Positions 23,273-34,583 of a DNA stretch of 64,000 nt are shown here, in pieces (position 1 is the stretch's first letter; the number at the start of each line of letters is the position of its first letter). The notes under the pieces are model-generated. The model ran no database searches and had not been told where the DNA came from. It saw only the letters and a list, made by a program, of their open reading frames with translations. The stretch comes from Prunella strophiata (lineage: Eukaryota > Chordata > Aves > Passeriformes > Prunellidae), in NCBI GenBank assembly GCA_036583965.1, contig JAZBQD010000014.1, positions 54,751,626-54,815,625 on the forward strand. The letters are read 5' to 3'. The translations under genes were made by a program, and so were the position numbers.

Positions 23273-26200
23273 TTGAACAATTAAATACATCCTGAGTAAT
23301 GCTTAAAAGCATTTAGCTGAGGTATTCTCTGGGGATATGCACATGTAAAATGTCACTATTTCCACAAGGTGTTTGATACAAGAAATTTGCTACCTAATAA
23401 GAGTTTGAATTTGTGATTATAAATGGCAATATCTTTTAGGTCTTTGAGTTGTCATGATATGCAATAAATTTTCATGATAAAACATGTTTATTTTTATTAT
23501 TTTTACTTTTAGAGCAATCAATCACTTTTTAATAAGTGATCAAAAGTATTGGAGAAAAAAACTTTTTCTAATTGTCATAATCAATTGGTCACCAGTGCCC
23601 TGCAGACTGTATTTTATGACACTAAAATTTAGGTGTCGCAAACTCAGCTTCTCAAAACAAAATTTAAAAGTTGTCTTTTGCAATGGATCAGTGGTTGTAG
23701 ATCAATTCATTTTTCAGTAAATCAATTGCTGCATTGATTTGTGCCTGCAAAGTGTAACACTAAAGTATTTAAAAATTAACCACTTAATGTCAGGATCCAA
23801 TGTCAATGCATTATTAAGGGTCAAATGCTGACTTTGATCTCACTTGAACTGTTGTTCTCTCTTTATCCTATTGCAGCTTCTTTCTTGCACCACTCCCACT
23901 CCATTCTAGAAGAGTGATCTGCACAGCTGTGCTGCCGTGGCATCAGAGTCCCTAAGAAGGTGCACTCCAGAGCTGTGAGCTGCACCTTTTCCTCACCCAC
24001 ATGCTTGTCATCCTCTCCCACAGTGAAGCCTAGACAGAGCAAGACAGCACTTTTCACCTCATGGGCTTTAGGTGTTAAAGTACTGAAAACAAATATTTTA
24101 GATAATAGCAGTTGCTGTATCTCCTGGGCTATTCTGATATTACAACAAAATCTAGGATGACTCAGCTGGAGTGTTAAGCAGGTGGATAAGATTTTCACAC
24201 AAGCTTGCTGTTTGTTATTTGGTTAGGTTGCCTTTCACATAGATTCAGATTACTCTGTAAACACTGCAAAAACAAATGTCTAATTTTCAAAATATTCAGC
24301 AGAAAGAAATTAGTATCTGCTTTGTTGGTGAGAGATAAAATTTTTATTCTTCCCACCCTCCCCTCCCCAAAAGCCATGTCTGCAAGATAACAATGTGTTT
24401 GACCCAGTTTGACAAACTCCTCCTAGATACAGAATTTCTCTGCCACAAATGAGAACAGTTTTCAGTAGTGAGAGATCAGGTCATTATTATTTTTGAGGTT
24501 ATGCTTAGGTTGTGAAGACCAAAGGCTAACAGCTTGTAACACTGTTTGAAAGCATTGCTTGCAGATGGCAGCTCTTGCAAATTGCCATTCTATCAGTATG
24601 TAATACTTCAAAAGTTTTCAACATTTAATTTTTTTTTAATATAGGTTTGCTGTGATTAATCAAACTGATCAAATAAAAGTGCAGTTAAAAAAAATTGGAC
24701 TACACATCAAAAAGTGAAAACTGAACAAAATTAGTTCATAGACATATGTCTGTGTAAGTACAGCAAAAAAATCTTCATATAGTATGGGGAGAGGGAAGAG
24801 ACAGGGGAAGAGAAAGAAAAAAATTGAGAAATTCTCTTTCAAACATTCCATAATTTCATGAAGATATATGGGTACCACAAAGCAACCAATAGCCCACCAA
24901 TTTTTCTTCCAAGTGACTAGGAACATATCCTTTCCAATTTCTCTTTGCTTGTTAATGTGAAGAAAAACGGTTCTGCTACATGCTTTAACTGTGAAAAATG
25001 TCCTTTTTGTTGCTGTTGGTAGAGTACTTTTTATTTGAGAAAAAAACATAATATGTTTTTTCTGTTTCTAGTTCATCATTTGTATTTCTGACTTCAGATT
25101 TGATTTGCTAAGGAAGATTTGTGTATGTTGGATATGATTTTGCTATAGTTTGCTCATACATTTGATAAAAGAAAAGAAGAATTACATAGATGCTTACCAG
25201 AATATAAATGAAGCAGAAGAAAGAGTATATAGAATTTAAATGTGGGGATAAGAAACCAGCCTTTGTGTGCTCATACTCCTGGTAATCGCATTAGTGCAGC
25301 TTGAATTTAGAAAGTGCTTTGTGTAAAAATGTATAAAGGAGCACCTTTGTAATGCACTCACTAAGAATAAACAAAGTGAAGGACTGTAGAGAATTGCCAT
25401 GGCATGCATTAGGTCAGTCTCTTCTCCCAAACAGGGATTTAATATCTCTTTTCCACCCAGAAGCAATAAATACAATTCAGTGTTCAATCAGACATCCTTT
25501 CACTTACATAAGTGTTTTTCTTTGATTTTGTAGACTGTCACAGTTAGTACCTTTGGACTGGGAAATGGATATTGGGTAGCACTCCTTTCTTTTTTTTCAT
25601 CATTTATACTGCCTATGTACTTCCCCAAAGTAAATGTCCAAAGCATTTAAATACAATGTTTTTGAAATTGAAAGTCTAAAGAAAAATACCCAACCTCAAA
25701 CCCCGAGACAAAACCAAAAAAGCCGAAACAACAAAACTGAAAACTAACCAAAAAAATAATTCTTAAATTTTATTATTCTTGTTTCGATTTCCACAGCTGA
25801 GGCACTAAGGTCACAGGCCACAAAAGTATTTAAACATCTTTGACAATATTTTCCTCTTAAAAAAAACAGAACCAGAAACAAAAGCACGTGTTATTAGTCT
25901 GAAATTTTTACTCAAATATTTTTCCATACAATCCAAAATCCAAATATAAGATTTTTATTTTTTTACTCCAGAAGGTAAGTCTTATTGATGATGACTGTTT
26001 CTCCTGAAAGTGAGAAAGTGAAATCTTTACACTGAACATATGCCAGTTTGTCCCTTTTCCAACTCACTTTCTTCTGACTTCTTTGCAGGTCCAGCCCCTG
26101 TGACACATGGCCTGGGACAGGTCTGCAGGTCCCCCATACCACACAAATATGAGCTCCCTGTCTATAGTAATTCTTCATCATTACAGAGAACATCGTATAG

Positions 26201-26294
26201 TGTAGGCTCACAAGCTTACTTTCTTTAACCTTTTAGCTACTTTTAACTGTAGATATAGGTTTAAATCCATGTTTTTTCCCCTAATTTACTGCTC
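23273..26294. other. AT-rich non-coding stretch with one A/C-rich patch
   Basis: No proven gene. A strong acceptor-like tract (ctctctttatcctattgcag) ends at 23876 and opens a less AT-rich block to about 24190, but the following frames stop within roughly 25 codons. A plus-strand frame (23484-23720) following an acceptor at about 23512 is open for some 70 codons but unrecognised. An A/C-rich patch lies at about 25690-25762. Confidence 0.45.
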
Positions 26295-26420
26295 AGAATC
26301 ACAGAAGAATGTAAGCTGGTAAGAATCCCTGAAGATAAAGTAGATTCTTCATACTAGGAGCTGCCCTACATTTGAGCAGAGACTCATCACAGTTTATAAA
26401 CTCTTTGGTTTAGGTTTAGG
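26295..26420 (-). mobile_element. Possible decayed CR1 3' end
   Basis: The plus strand reads cagaatcacagaag near 26295 and then a loosely CR1-like stretch (ggtaagaatccctgaag). It resembles the reverse complement of a CR1 tail, but the match is short and degraded. Confidence 0.3.
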
Positions 26421-26581
26421 GCAGGAACTACTTGGAAAAGGACAGTGGAAATAAAGAATTTATATGGCATAGGCAGATGAGAGGTGCTGGTACTGCCATG
26501 CCTTTCCTTAGCCAGGTAGCAGCTGTGGACCTCAGAGTGCCTCTGTTAACTGGAAATTTTGGCAGTATCAGTGCCTGTCTT

Positions 26582-26725
26582 AAAAACAAAACAAACAAAA
26601 AACCCCAAACCAAACCAAACAAAAAAAACAAAAAACAAAAACAAACAAAAAAAAAACAAACAAACAAACAAAAAAAACAAAAAGCAAAAAAAAAAAAAAA
26701 CCCAAAAACAACAACAACAACAAAA
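26582..26725 (+). repeat. A/C-rich low-complexity tract
   Basis: Almost entirely A and C on the plus strand, built of (AAAC)n, (CAAA)n and A-runs, ending in (ACA)n. Frames read through it on both strands give only lysine/asparagine/threonine-rich or phenylalanine/valine-rich strings and are artefacts. Confidence 0.9.
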
Positions 26726-27154
26726 TTTCTCTCCTGATCCACTGCTTCAGGTCTCCTTTCCTTCAGGTATCACTAAAGGAGTGAGGTAGAGCACAAAGGA
26801 CAGGATGTAACCTTACTGTCAGAACCACAGACGTCAATTGTCCATCTTACATGTGAGAGTGTTTTCTCACCCAGAGTAAAACACATACTGTCTGTGATTT
26901 AAACTGACCTACTTCCCTTTGCATTGGAACACACTGCTGGAGAAATATGACACACTTATTGGATTCATATGGGAAGAAATTAAAAGTCAAACCCAGTTTG
27001 TTCTATGCTTTGTTCTATAGGTACAAGAGTGCCAAACTAAAGCCCAGAGCTCAAGCGCTCTCTTAAAATCAAATATAAGTAACTTGGAATATTGGATTCT
27101 TTGCTCTTCTGAAATGGTTGTTCCAAATTTAATTAGAATCCAAGACATTGGGCT

Positions 27155-27683
27155 CCATGAGGAGGAATGTTGCCAGAGGTCAAGGCTTCACATTATAAAA
27201 GAGACCAATGGAAATACTGAAGAGAACCCAAAGAAGGGCCACTAAGATTATGAAAGGGCTGGAACATTTCTTATATGAAAAAAGGCTGAGAAAGCTGGGA
27301 TTGTTTAGCCTGGAGAAGAGAAGATTCAGGGTGTATTACATCAATGTATCAATTATATCTCAATGGAGAATGTAAAAAAGATGGAGACATGCTCTTTTCA
27401 ATGGCGCCTAGTAACAGGCCCTGAGGCAATGCCACAAACCAAAACACAGAAGAAACAGTCTGAGCATAAGGAAACACTTTTTTTTTTGTTGTGAGAGTTA
27501 CTGAGAACTGGCACAGGTCACCCCAGGATGGCTGCGGAATCTCCCTCCTCAGGGATATTCAGAAGTTCTCTGGCCATGGGCAGGAGTAAATAGCTGTAGG
27601 TGCCCATGCTTGAGAAGTGGGGCTGGACATGACCTCCAGAGGTCCTTGACAACCTCAATCAGTCCTGTGATTCTGTGATATAA
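27155..27683 (+). mobile_element. CR1 LINE 3' region
   Basis: Landmarks of the CR1 3' region occur in order: agaacccaaagaagggcc, ggctgagaaagctgggattg, tttagcctggagaagag, caggtcaccccaggatggctg, ggctggacatgacctccag and a terminal gtgattctgtgata, the tail octamer. Several internal stops and small deletions show it is inactive. The 5' boundary is approximate. Confidence 0.85.
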
Positions 27684-27964
27684 GAATAAAATCTGTGTCT
27701 TTGCTGTATCTGAGAAAACCCAGATAATCTTCAAAACTCAGTGTTAACTCACCAAATTGACTGCAGGCTCTTTCACTCTCTGTACTCCATTCCCATCAAA
27801 CCTCTCATGTCTGCATGCAATATGCATATTGATAGTTTAGGTTTAACTGCTATATCACTGAAATTTTGTCAGCTCAAAATTTTGCTTCAGGACTCTTCAT
27901 CTTTTACATCACACAAGGTGAAAAACCCTTTTTTGAATTTGACAAACCAGTGTCACCATATACA
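27684..27964. other. Spacer between two CR1 copies
   Basis: Unique-looking sequence between two plus-strand CR1 copies; no gene supported. The open frame at 27741-28010 runs into the second CR1 and is not credible. Confidence 0.45.
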
Positions 27965-28346
27965 GGAGCACCTCTGCTATAAAGAGGCTCAGGGAGTTGT
28001 GCATGTTTAGTGTAGAGAAGAGAAGGTTCTGGGAGACCTTTTAGCAGCCTTCCAGTACCTAAAGGGGACTAAAACAAAGGGAAAGAGGGACTGTTTTTTA
28101 GGGCATAAGGTGGTAGGACTTTAGAAAGAAGTTGGATTTAGATAAGATATTCAGAATAAATTCTTTACTGTTAGGATAATGAGACTTGAAACAGGCTTCT
28201 CAGATAGGCTGTGGATGGTCTCTCCTTGGCCAGGAAAGATGGGGCTTTGGGTAACCCAGTCTAGTGGAAGGTGCCTCTGCTCATGCTGAGGGGTTGGAAC
28301 TGGAGAATCTTTAAAGTCCCTTTCAACCAACATCATTCTATGAATC
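27965..28346 (+). mobile_element. CR1 LINE 3' end
   Basis: It runs from the decayed aagaggctcagggag through gtgtagagaagagaagg, gcagccttccagtacc and ggggctttgggtaaccc to ggttggaactgg, ctttcaaccaacatc and a terminal attctatga. Same orientation as the copy 280 bp upstream but a separate insertion, because both carry their own tail. Confidence 0.9.
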
Positions 28347-31300
28347 TAGGAGACATTGAGAAGAAAATAATTCTATGAATAAGGAAATATAGATAATGAA
28401 CTTGATAAGATTGAGTTTTATAAGATTAAAACAGTACTTATAGGAAGGTGAGGTTCATTGTAACAGTCATCTTTCCAACCAAATCAAAATTGATGAAACA
28501 ATGAAATCTCAAAGAAAGTACTGACATCAGTTTGGATTTTAAAGCATGACAGAAATCAGTTTAACTTAACTGATAAATCAAAAATATCAGAAGAATTTAT
28601 GTGAGAGGCATCTACCACCAAAATATATCAATATCAGCTCTTGTCACCAGTACCTCATTGGTACATACTGTGCTGTTAATGACATATCAGTTGTGCACAA
28701 AGAATGACCTACACAAAGAAATAAAAAATATTTTTGAGAGGTCCAAATAAATATGTGATCTGCCCCTTATATATTAGCAATTTATTTTTAAAATTATTTT
28801 TGACAAAAAAATATGTTCAAGGTTTTTGAAATGTAAGAAAAATAGAAAGTAATTATCATCTTCATATTACATCAGATTCCTATTACTCTTTTTTAAAGTA
28901 ACAATTATTCTGAATTCCCTGTAGACAGCCATACAAAGATCTTCTTTGCAAGATGTTTAATGGTTTCAGCTGTGAATAGCTGTTCCAGTATTTCTCAAAA
29001 AAATTTCCAAAATCAGTCACTGGGCTGATATATCATTCAAAGCTTTTCATTGGCTTGTTAACTACTTTGCTCAGTTTTGCCCCTTTTGTAGTATATTTTG
29101 CCTTCTACATTTTCACTTTTACAATAAAGTGGATGTAGTCAAACAACTGTTGGCCAGGCTTTTAGACACCTTTTTAAATAATTTTAAACAAAAATGCATT
29201 TAACACCTAACCTTTTTTGTTAGCCTTCACTTTTCTGTTATAGATAAAGAAAATTAGCAATTCCTCTCTAATTTTTATACATAAGTTAAGACAGGGTTTT
29301 GGAGCTTAATTTTGCTTTCCCTCAAACATAAGGATTAAGATTCTAAACTATTTTGCATTATTTAAATCATCCTAACCCTTTTTTGTTTTATCAAAAGAAT
29401 GAGATACACCAATTTTTTTGCTATTGAAGTTGTTAGCTTTTAATGTTTTATGTGAAATAGAATATTCTTTTGGCTGGAACTTAGAGAAAATTCAGCATAA
29501 ATTTCTTTGTATTTCAAACACAATGGAATCATTATGTTCTCAGCATAAAAATACAGACTGCAGTGCAATAAATATGGCAACTGGGAAACTGGCATAAAAC
29601 AGTTATGAGCAAAATGTTCCAAATTACCTACCTTTTTTCACCTACAGTCCATATTAATGGAGGGGTAACCTAACTTTTTAAAGTGATACTTATAAAAAGT
29701 ACAGTTGTGGTGAGAAAGACCTCTAATTTTACTATACCAGTTTGAGCAACAGTTGTTTCAACCAGCCTCATTAAGAAAATTCTGTGAAAGTAGGAAAAAA
29801 AAACCCACTAATGGAAAGACATATGTTGACTGCTTTTAATTTGTTGATGTTTAAGTTTATATTGTCATTAGTACCAAAATAGCCCAGGTGATGCACTAGA
29901 GATGCAATGCATTAAAAAATAAAAGAAAAAAATAAAAATATTTTTAAACTGCCTACTAAACATATATATATACTCACTCCTGTTAATGCAAAAATAATGC
30001 TAATTTCAAAACACAATCTATTATTATGCTGATTTCTTTTACTGCGCTGAAACAAAATATTAATGTACATAGTGCATCATCAAAATAGTAACAAATATTA
30101 ATCAGAGAAAAATAATTCCCTACAGTATCTTAGAGAGGCTTGATTTTTTTAAACTGCATCTTTAGTGATGAGATTTTTCTCTATATGACTTTCTAGAACA
30201 ATTAAAACATAATTATCAGGTGTGCTATGCATATTACATGTGACTCAAAGTAATTGAAGCATGATACTTTTGTCATTTTCATTTTGTGTTAACCATACAT
30301 ATTGCACCTGTGATCATTGCAGGGAAATGTGATGTGTTTTTTTCCCCAATGATGTTTTGTAACCTGTAGAAGTAAGACGTTACATTGGTTATATGTAACA
30401 TCTTTGAAATGCCTTTGTTGTGAAGGTATTTCAGCTTGATTTAGTTTTTAAATCCAGGATGAAAGTGACTGTTTCTTGATCTAGCTATATTTGTTCCTTG
30501 AATTGATGCCAGAGATGTTACATCCAGGTGTATTTCTTTAGTTTGGCTGGTTTTATTACGCTGTGATGCTTTGCCCAAGAGATAAGGTAAAAAACGTGAT
30601 GGTATACAACAGTGTCTGGGTCAAAATAGAGCAAAAGCACACAAAATATTCTGCAGTTTCTTTGAACACTCAGTCCTAGAAATACACATAAAAACTACAT
30701 GAGCATCAGACCAAATATTACATACAGACTGAAAAAAAAAGTCTTTCTGCTCTTATTCCTTTCCTAATTAGTTTCAGTCCCAAGGCAACCAATTAATTAT
30801 ATCCTTTGAAAATGAACTTTTCCTCTTCTAAATTCATTCAAGCTCTGTCTTTCCTCAGTCTTCAGGCTCTGGATTTTCCATTTCAAATTTTAAATCACTT
30901 GCAAACACTGCAAATAACAAAATTCCTTTTATTATTAATGCTTAGTAATGCTTTATTCCTTATATTTTAAAAACAAACAGAAAAACAGTCTTTTGAGTTT
31001 TCCTTCAAAAAGTGTTCATTTTATCTAGCAAAATAAATGTAGATATCTACCTCATAAAAAAAAAAGGAAATTACAAGGAAGTTTGAAGTTGAAAGCAAAA
31101 AATAGGAAGGGCTTTTTTCTTATGAAATTTGTGTGTGTTTTGTTTCAGTATGTAATAGTGAAAAAAATATAGCAGGTTTTGATACAAGTTAACTTCTAGT
31201 CACTTAATAATATTTCACTTTTTTTCATACCTCAGGTAGATATGAACAGAAAAATAGGGAACTGAATTTAAGTCCTGCAATGGCTTATATGCAATCTCCA

Positions 31301-31591
31301 AATTAATTATTTACTAATTCTGTTTCTGAAGCATCACTACATGGAAGCCTGGAGTAAGGATGTGATAATTGACAGATAGCAATCAATTTCAACAGTCATA
31401 TACTCACTGCTTGGTGTGCTACTCTCAAAAGAACAAGGTTACAAATAAAACTGTCTGTAAAGCAAAGATTGCAGCAACAAAATTTCTGTACCATTGCCAA
31501 AACTGTTTGGAGTACAATTTGTGGCTTGACAAAAGGCTGAAACATTTCTATGAATAAGAAAAATTTGCAAAGCATGAAGACTTCAACACAG
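28347..31591. other. AT-rich non-coding stretch
   Basis: No gene or recognisable family repeat. An extra attctatga at about 28371, just past the CR1 end, may be a displaced tail octamer. Short A-runs and (TA)n runs are scattered. Confidence 0.5.
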
Positions 31592-31655
31592 TAGAATCAT
31601 AGAATCATAGAGTTGTTTGGGTTGGAAGAAACCCTAAATATCATCTGGTTCATAA
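31592..31655 (-). mobile_element. CR1 LINE 3' terminus fragment
   Basis: It begins with two tail octamers in reverse (tagaatcatagaatcatag), then tttgggttggaagaaacc and tatcatctggttc, the reversed CR1 terminus. Only about 60 bp remain. It lies about 85 bp before a long A/C tract. Confidence 0.85.
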
Positions 31656-31740
31656 CTAATGATGCCTTGCTCTGTGCTGTATAATCCTAATATACAAGAA
31701 GAGTTTTTCTATTTACAAGTGAAAAGAGTAGGTTTCATTA

Positions 31741-32032
31741 AAAAAAGCCCAAACCAACCAACAACAATCAAAAAAAATGCAAAAAACACCAAAAAACCCA
31801 AAACAACAACCAAAAAACCCAACCCCTCAAAAAAAAAAACCAACAACAACAAAAAAAAACTTAAAAAAAAAAAAACCAAAACCAAAATCCAAACCAAAGA
31901 AAACTCAAAACAAACAAACAAAAAAACCAAACCAAACCAACCAAACAAACAAACAACAAAAAAAAAAAAAACAAAGAGAAAAACAAAAACCAACCTAACA
32001 AACACAAAACCAACCAAATAAAAACTCCCCAC
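31741..32032 (+). repeat. 290-bp A/C-rich low-complexity tract
   Basis: The plus strand is nearly all A and C, with only a few scattered G and T. It is a patchwork of (AAAC)n, (CCAA)n, (CAA)n and A-runs. All frames here (31659-32021 plus, 31709-32035 minus, 31777-31998 plus) are composition artefacts. Confidence 0.95.
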
Positions 32033-33123
32033 CAATCCTGAACAACCAGGTGATGAAATGGCTTGTGTTTAGACTAATGGACCACTTTAGGGTGACTGTA
32101 CTATTGAAATCAGGAGACAAATAGTCTAGATCTTTGCAGTTCAGATGTGGAAAATACCATGGGCCCTTGTTGGGTTTATAATATAAAAACTCTAATTGAG
32201 AACTCAGTGTAATACCTTACAAAAAATTTGGTACCACATCAATACTGGACCTTCATCTAGCTAGCTTGTAAATAGTGTTTATGCAGCTTTTTAAACTCTT
32301 GCACAACAAACAATATGGCAACTCACTTTAATAGCATCTTCATCAGAAAATCACTTTATTTTTCTATGTATATTCTTCACAGACTAGTTATTATGGTTAA
32401 GATTCATTATGCAGTCATACTGACTGTGGGAAGATTACCCAAAATTCATAAATTGGACTACAGATAAAGATATTCAAGTCAGAATCAGAAGAGTTTTCAA
32501 ATATTGAACTTACATTTCCCCCCATTTCTATCTGAAATTGTATTGAAATTGACAGAACATGAGAAGTATTGAGGTTTCAGTCTCTTTCACACAGACAAAA
32601 CCACATACATGTTGTTTTAAAACTCCTCTTAAAAAAGAAAAAATTAAAATATTTAAATTATTTTCATTCTAATTCTGTAGTAACCATTGAATTATTTAGA
32701 TAATTAACTTATTGTAACACTGTGAGAAATTCCTGATAGTTTTACTTGAAAATATCTAAGACAAAAAGTTTAGCCATAGAATATTCCTGCTAAATCTGAT
32801 TTCCCACTGATTGTAACTCAAACTTCTTCTTAAGAGAAATCTTATTATGGTTAAACAGAATGGACCAAAACCCTGCATTAAAGAAAAAAAAAAAATTCCT
32901 TTTTGGTTTTCCATAATCTGCTATCAGTATACATTATGCAATATAAGTAATATATCACTTTCGTAGCCTTCTGTTTCAATTTTTTTTTGTTCTAGCAGAG
33001 GTGCTTTAGCTAAGTATGGGTTGATTTTAGCGTGTCAATGAGGATTTTGGTGTAGCAAAGTACTCAAGCTAGTCTTTATAGACACATAAATTATTAGTCC
33101 CATTCAGGAGGGAATTAGTAGGA
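32033..33123. other. AT-rich non-coding stretch
   Basis: No gene or repeat recognised. Confidence 0.5.
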
Positions 33124-33129
33124 GTTAGT

Positions 33130-33430
33130 TGTGGGAGGTAGTACTGAAGGTAATTTCACCCCCTAGAGAGTTGCAGCTGTTCTGATTACTAAAGATTTGG
33201 AACAGGTGTGCCCTTAATAGGGCACAGGTACCTCCAATGACATTGAGTAATATAAAAGGAGGGGCCAGGAAGATTGGAGGAGACAGACTTCAGTTAGTAG
33301 TGCTGTGGTGAAGATGGAGTTTGCACTAGAAGGAACAGAACTTATGAAAAGGTATGGGATTTTCTACAGCAAGATAACATTTCAGAACTTGCTGATATAA
33401 CCAGTAGCCTTATCTGTGTCAATAGCGACA
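33130..33430 (+). mobile_element. 301-bp solo LTR with perfect 6-bp target duplication
   Basis: The element starts TGTGGGAGG and ends GCGACA, the TG...CA termini of an LTR, and is flanked by the direct repeat gttagt at 33124-33129 and 33431-33436. A second copy at 60283-60592, similar throughout by eye, has its own different duplication, so both ends are defined independently. A TATA box (TATAAAA) lies at 33251-33257 and fixes the orientation. A conserved GAAAAGGTATGGG further on resembles a splice donor. No AATAAA is visible. No internal retroviral sequence remains, as expected after LTR-LTR recombination. A 6-bp duplication fits alpha/beta (ERVK-like) elements; the family name is unknown to me. 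Confidence 0.85.
33251..33257 (+). promoter_or_regulatory. LTR TATA box
   Basis: TATAAAA within the solo LTR, 121 bp from its 5' end; the motif is retained at the same relative place in the other copy (60406-60412). Confidence 0.6.
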
Positions 33431-33436
33431 GTTAGT

Positions 33437-33877
33437 AGCATCCAGCATGAAAAAGTGTCTTCACTAGACTCTTATTGCATGAAAATGTAGCTGAATGAAA
33501 TATATGAATTCTCATGAAAATCATTAGAAATTAAGAATTTAATTACCCCTTGATATAGGTATATTTCTAAAGGCTAATACTATTACTCAACAAGTTTAAT
33601 TTGATGCATCATGATCTCCTTTTAAGACAGAGAAACCCTTTTCCAACCTATGTGTGCAATCTGTGTTATAGATGCTAAGCAGAATGCCTTCTCCTTTCCA
33701 CGTTTTAGATTTCCAGTTAATATAATTGTCTACTGATCTGAACACCATACTTCTGATACCATACCTTTCCTTACTTCCAGACCTTTTTAAGAACAAGAGA
33801 TCTAAAAATTTAAAATAAAGGTGCCTGGTGGATGTCTGCTGTGTCATAATGTTGTTTTCTGTTTTACTATCTATCAG
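33437..33877. other. AT-rich non-coding stretch
   Basis: No gene supported. The 130-codon minus-strand frame at 33596-33988 has no recognisable domain and lies opposite the exon-like segment at 33878. Confidence 0.45.
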
Positions 33878-33935
33878 TTTCCCAAAGATTCTTACTTGAT
33901 TCAAAAAGTAGAAAAGATAGAACATGCAATTCCAG
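33878..33935 (+). other. 58-bp exon-like segment between strong splice signals (unrecognised)
   Basis: A good acceptor (ttctgttttactatctatcag) ends at 33877, and the segment closes CCAG followed by GTATAT, a good donor. In phase 0 it reads FPKDSYLIQKVEKIEHAIP plus one base, a charged helical sequence. It would end in phase 1, which is the phase in which the next exon-like segment (34530) is open. Phase 0 at its start matches the end of the segment at 9592. No family was recognised. It may be a pseudo-exon. Confidence 0.3.
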
Positions 33936-34529
33936 GTATATCTGATCTGAACATAAAAAAGATCCCAAAATGTAATTTCCCACATCAAAGCATAACTGGA
34001 AGCTAAAGTGACAATATAAAAGAGGATTTTGCTGATATATTAAAAAAAAATGTCCCTATTTGATTGTCTTTTGTTAGTTTTAAATAAGTGATATCCAACA
34101 AAGATAGTTATGAGTCAAGGAGTGTAATGGAGACATTCGTGACTGTGAGAAAGAAAATCCCTTCTTAATTTTAGTCATAACAGTAGGCAGAAAAATGCAA
34201 TCCATTTTTTTTCACTGAAGCATGATGACATAGATCACATGGACATTAACTTAATTATGTCAGTTGCTATGTTCAAGCAAGGAAAGGGTTATGCAAGGAA
34301 AGTTGTAAGTTACATTTGCTCTTTGGTACTCAATTGAGATGTGGGAAACATCTAGCATACCACCTACACTCCAGCTCTAATTTACATAGAGAGATGTGAA
34401 CCTTAAGATGTTCTATTGATTTCATATTTGAAACTACACACTGTATTAGAAAAGCAAGGATTCTTCATGAAGTAGCAATCTCAATTTCTGTACTCTCCAT
34501 ATAAGATCCTTTTGTTTTTTAATTTTTAG

Positions 34530-34583
34530 ATTCTTCTTTAGATAAGAAAATCAATTTGCCTGATCAGAGATTTATTATTCTGG
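34530..34583 (+). other. 54-bp exon-like segment (unrecognised)
   Basis: Acceptor ttgttttttaatttttag ends at 34529; the likely donor is CTGG followed by GTAACA, which is mediocre. Taking the one base left over from the segment at 33935, the frame reads DSSLDKKINLPDQRFIIL. It stays open well past the donor, to a stop near 34684, so a longer exon using a later donor is possible. The phase match with the upstream segment raises interest but does not prove a gene. Confidence 0.25.

Noticed and set aside
23860..24198. Strong acceptor at 23876 with frames on both strands
   Set aside because: All frames after the acceptor stop within about 25 codons, no donor was found, and the minus frame is unrecognised.
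26428..26789. Frames of 76-104 codons on both strands
   Set aside because: Same A/C-tract artefact.
31659..32035. 120- and 108-codon frames on opposite strands
   Set aside because: Pure composition effect of an A/C tract, which lacks stop codons in most frames.
33596..33988. 130-codon minus-strand frame
   Set aside because: No domain, no start context, and it opposes a better plus-strand splice-bounded segment; likely chance.
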